From: an uncultured Polaribacter sp. | Lineage (GTDB): Bacteria > Bacteroidota > Bacteroidia > Flavobacteriales > Flavobacteriaceae | NCBI GenBank assembly: GCA_937936695.1 | Contig: CALHCK010000075.1 | Location: forward strand, 1-7,389 | Direction of reading: 5' to 3' | Length of the DNA stretch: 7,389 nt | Shown: positions 4,882 through 7,389 of the stretch, in pieces | Layout: every line of letters starts with the position of its first letter | Numbering within the stretch: the stretch's first letter is position 1 | The notes under the pieces: model-generated | Told to the model about the DNA's origin: nothing | The model's database searches: none | What the model saw: only the letters and a program-made list of their open reading frames with translations | Made by a program: the position numbers and the translations under genes

Positions 4882-7389
4882 ATGAAAATTTTAAAGGTAG
4901 AATTACAAAATATCAATTCATTAAAATCTGACACAACGATTGTAATAGATTTTGAAAATGAAAAATTTAAAGATGTTGGTTTATATGCAATTACAGGATC
5001 TACAGGTGCAGGTAAAACCACTATTTTAGATGCTATAACTATTGCTTTATATTTAAGCGTGCCACGTTTTAAAACAGGTAAAGGAGCGTTGTTAGATGTG
5101 GTAAGCCATGGTGCTAATTACGCATTTACTAGAGTTACTTTTGAGAATAATAATTTTTTATACGAAGGATATTGGGATATTAGATTGGCAAACAAAAAAG
5201 GAGAACCTTTAAAAAAGCCAATAGAAACAGTTAGTTTAAAAAATCTATCTACAGGTAAAATTATAGCAGATCAGAAAAGAAAATATATAGAAGAAGTAGA
5301 AAAAGCTACTCAATTAGATTATAAGCAGTTTTTAAGATCTGTTATGTTGGCACAAGGTCAATTTGCCTCTTTTTTATCGGCAGGAGGTACAGAAAAAGGG
5401 AAGTTGTTAGAACAAATTACTGGCGAACAGATTTATAAAAAAATTGGTCAGGGTATTTTAGATAGAAAATCATTAGAAGAATCTAAATTAAAAGAAATTG
5501 AGGCTAAAATTAATTCTGATGATGTATTAACAGAAGAAAAAAAAGCGGAATTATTAGCGCGTGATAAAGCACTAGCTGTTGATATTAAACTAACGGAAGA
5601 AGAAATAAAATCGTCTCAATTAATAATGGATTGGTATGATAAGTATCAGAAAACTATTGATGAGTCTAAAAAATTAGAACTTGTTTCTAAAGAATTAGAA
5701 GTATTTATAGGTAACCATAAAACAGAATTAGAATTACTGGCTTTAAATGAAAAAGCAGAGCCTTTTAAAGAATTAATTCAAGATTTAAAAAGAACAGATA
5801 AAGAAATTATAGATAAACAGCAGCAGGTATCTATTTTAGAGAAAGAGTTAATTTTATTAAAGCCCGAAATTGAACATTTAACAACAATATCTAAAAACCA
5901 AATAAAAGAACTTACCACAGCAGAAAAAGATTTTGACTTATGGTTGCCCAAATTTGAATTGATAACAACGTTTGATAATAAGCAGAAAAATGAGTTAGAA
6001 ATTAAGCAACAATCTGAAAAGAAATTAACTGATTTAAATATCAAAGTAAAATCTTTAGAAGAAAAGAATAGAAAGTTTAGTAAAGAATTATCTGATTTAG
6101 AATTAAAGATAAAAGAAGATGAAACATTTGTTACAAAAAATAATTTTTTAAATAAAGTTGCTTCAGAAATATCTAATTGGACGCGAGAGCTCACTACTTT
6201 AAAAGCAAATAAAGTAAAATTAGAAGAAGATTCTGAGTTTATTATAAATAAATCAAAAGAAATAAAAGAAACTGTTGCAAGAGCAGGCAAGGGGAAAGAA
6301 ATTCTCAGTAAAAAAATAATTGAAAAAGAGAAATTAGAAAAAGAACTTGTTTCTGTATCTGAACAATTATCAAAAAATAATATTAAAAGTTTAATTAAAG
6401 CTAAAGAAAGTTTATCAAATTCTTTTTTAAAATGGAAAGAATTTAAAAGACTTTCTGTTCAAACTTTAAAAGCAACAAAAGAAAAAGAAGAATTTTTAGC
6501 AAAACAAAAGATTTATACAACAGATTTAAATGTAATTGAAAAACAAATTACAGAGCAAGAAAAGTTAATTGTTGTTCAGGAAAATTCTATTACTGATGCA
6601 GAAAAGATTTTAGAATTAGAGAAAAGTATTGCTAAATATGAAACAGATAGAGCTCATTTAATTAAAGGGAAACCCTGTGGTTTGTGTGGTTCTACAATAC
6701 ATCCTTTTGCCGAAGGTTTAGAATCTATTGGTGTTTCAAAATCTGCGTTAGAAGTATCAACCAGAAAACAAAAATTAAAATTATTAGTTGATACTAAAAA
6801 TAGTTTAAATTTAAAAGCTACCGAATTAAGAACAGCTATTAATGGTTTACATCAACAAATAAAAATAGTTTCTGAAGATATTGTAACTTTTAATTTATCT
6901 GTTAAAGAATTAAATATAGATTGTGATGTAACAAATAAAATTAAGATAGATAGTGAGCTAATTTTATTGAATAATCAAATAGAATTAACAAACAAAAAAT
7001 TAACTATTTCTCAAGAATTACAAAAAACAAAAGACAAATTATTACTTGATATTGAAACAGTTTTTAAGGAAGAGAATAAAATAAAAACTGGATTAGCTAC
7101 ACTTGATGAAAAAATAAAGAATACGAAATTAGACATAGAAATTAAGCAACAATCAGTAGAAGATTTAGCAAAGATTTCTGCAAATTTAAAGACTTTATTA
7201 ACGGCTAAATTATCTCAATATAACTACGAGTTACCATCAACAATAAATACAGAATTATTTATTAAAAATATAGAAGAATCTATTATTGCTTTAAATAAGA
7301 AGCAAAAGAATTTAGATGGGTTAAAAGCTTCTGTTAAAATAATTCAGACGAATATAGATAATAATCAAAAAAATCTAGCAGATTATAAG
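4882..7389 (+). CDS. sbcC: Exonuclease subunit SbcC (Rad50-type SMC ATPase), 3' end missing
   Basis: The frame from ATG 4882 is open without a stop to the window end, giving the first 836 residues. SbcC is the ATPase partner of SbcD: it binds DNA ends, and its long coiled coils tether two complexes. Visible parts are the N-terminal ATPase lobe with Walker A GSTGAGKT (39-46) and ILDAITIALY after it, the Q-loop region VMLAQGQFASFL (154-165), a first coiled-coil arm rich in K, E and L from about 180 to 590, the zinc hook C599-G-L-C602-G-S, and the returning coil to 836. The C-terminal lobe with the ABC signature and Walker B lies beyond the window. The hook is usually central, so the whole protein would be about 1,200 residues, longer than the roughly 1,050 of E. 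coli SbcC (inference). It lies 11 bases behind sbcD in one operon. Confidence 0.96.
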   Translation, partial: MKILKVELQNINSLKSDTTIVIDFENEKFKDVGLYAITGSTGAGKTTILDAITIALYLSVPRFKTGKGALLDVVSHGANYAFTRVTFENNNFLYEGYWDIRLANKKGEPLKKPIETVSLKNLSTGKIIADQKRKYIEEVEKATQLDYKQFLRSVMLAQGQFASFLSAGGTEKGKLLEQITGEQIYKKIGQGILDRKSLEESKLKEIEAKINSDDVLTEEKKAELLARDKALAVDIKLTEEEIKSSQLIMDWYDKYQKTIDESKKLELVSKELEVFIGNHKTELELLALNEKAEPFKELIQDLKRTDKEIIDKQQQVSILEKELILLKPEIEHLTTISKNQIKELTTAEKDFDLWLPKFELITTFDNKQKNELEIKQQSEKKLTDLNIKVKSLEEKNRKFSKELSDLELKIKEDETFVTKNNFLNKVASEISNWTRELTTLKANKVKLEEDSEFIINKSKEIKETVARAGKGKEILSKKIIEKEKLEKELVSVSEQLSKNNIKSLIKAKESLSNSFLKWKEFKRLSVQTLKATKEKEEFLAKQKIYTTDLNVIEKQITEQEKLIVVQENSITDAEKILELEKSIAKYETDRAHLIKGKPCGLCGSTIHPFAEGLESIGVSKSALEVSTRKQKLKLLVDTKNSLNLKATELRTAINGLHQQIKIVSEDIVTFNLSVKELNIDCDVTNKIKIDSELILLNNQIELTNKKLTISQELQKTKDKLLLDIETVFKEENKIKTGLATLDEKIKNTKLDIEIKQQSVEDLAKISANLKTLLTAKLSQYNYELPSTINTELFIKNIEESIIALNKKQKNLDGLKASVKIIQTNIDNNQKNLADYK
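5996..7154 (+). repeat. 19-base exact direct repeat pair inside sbcC
   Basis: TAGAAATTAAGCAACAATC occurs at 5996-6014 and again at 7136-7154, 1,140 bases apart and in the same reading phase. It encodes EIKQQS at residues 373-378 and 753-758, one copy in each coiled-coil arm. It is most simply explained by the low-complexity K/E/Q/I codon composition of coiled coil. Confidence 0.6.

Noticed and set aside
5778..6290. A 170-codon leftward open frame
   Set aside because: It lies wholly inside sbcC on the opposite strand; its S/F-rich product is what antisense reading of K/E-rich coiled-coil codons yields, and it has no family features.

Overview
The window is strongly AT-rich and gene-dense. Its protein repertoire, the short A-rich leaders without Shine-Dalgarno motifs, and the signal peptide ending in L-K-A before Q all point to a member of Bacteroidota, most likely Flavobacteriaceae. 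The genus cannot be fixed from the sequence. There are seven protein-coding genes, two of them cut by the window edges. I see no RNA gene, mobile element or CRISPR array, and no gene-free stretch longer than about 130 bases.

Layout. A rightward YciO/Sua5/YrdC-family gene (5' end missing) finishes at 389. It converges with a leftward block: an outer-membrane beta-barrel protein (395-1018), a family 2 glycosyltransferase (1032-2030) and a small protein with an HsdR-N-type PD-(D/E)XK nuclease domain (2077-2520). At about 2520-2538 transcription diverges. Rightward come holA, the DNA polymerase III delta subunit (2538-3539), then after a 128-base gap sbcD (3668-4870) and sbcC (4882 to the window end, open).

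How the genes fit together. The right half is a DNA replication and repair cluster: the clamp-loader subunit HolA, and the SbcCD (Mre11-Rad50-type) nuclease, whose catalytic residues, Walker A motif and zinc-hook CxxC are all visible. The nuclease-fold protein divergent from holA has no methylase, specificity or helicase partner here, so it is not a restriction system in this window. The left half carries an envelope pair (glycosyltransferase plus outer-membrane barrel) and a TC-AMP-synthase-like protein.

The region reads as ordinary core chromosome. The points most worth a second look are the orphan nuclease-domain protein facing holA, a 9-bp inverted repeat of promoter-like TACTTTTG elements bracketing that divergent junction, the TTG start of the glycosyltransferase, and a stem-loop at the end of holA. 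No clearly novel multi-gene system was found.
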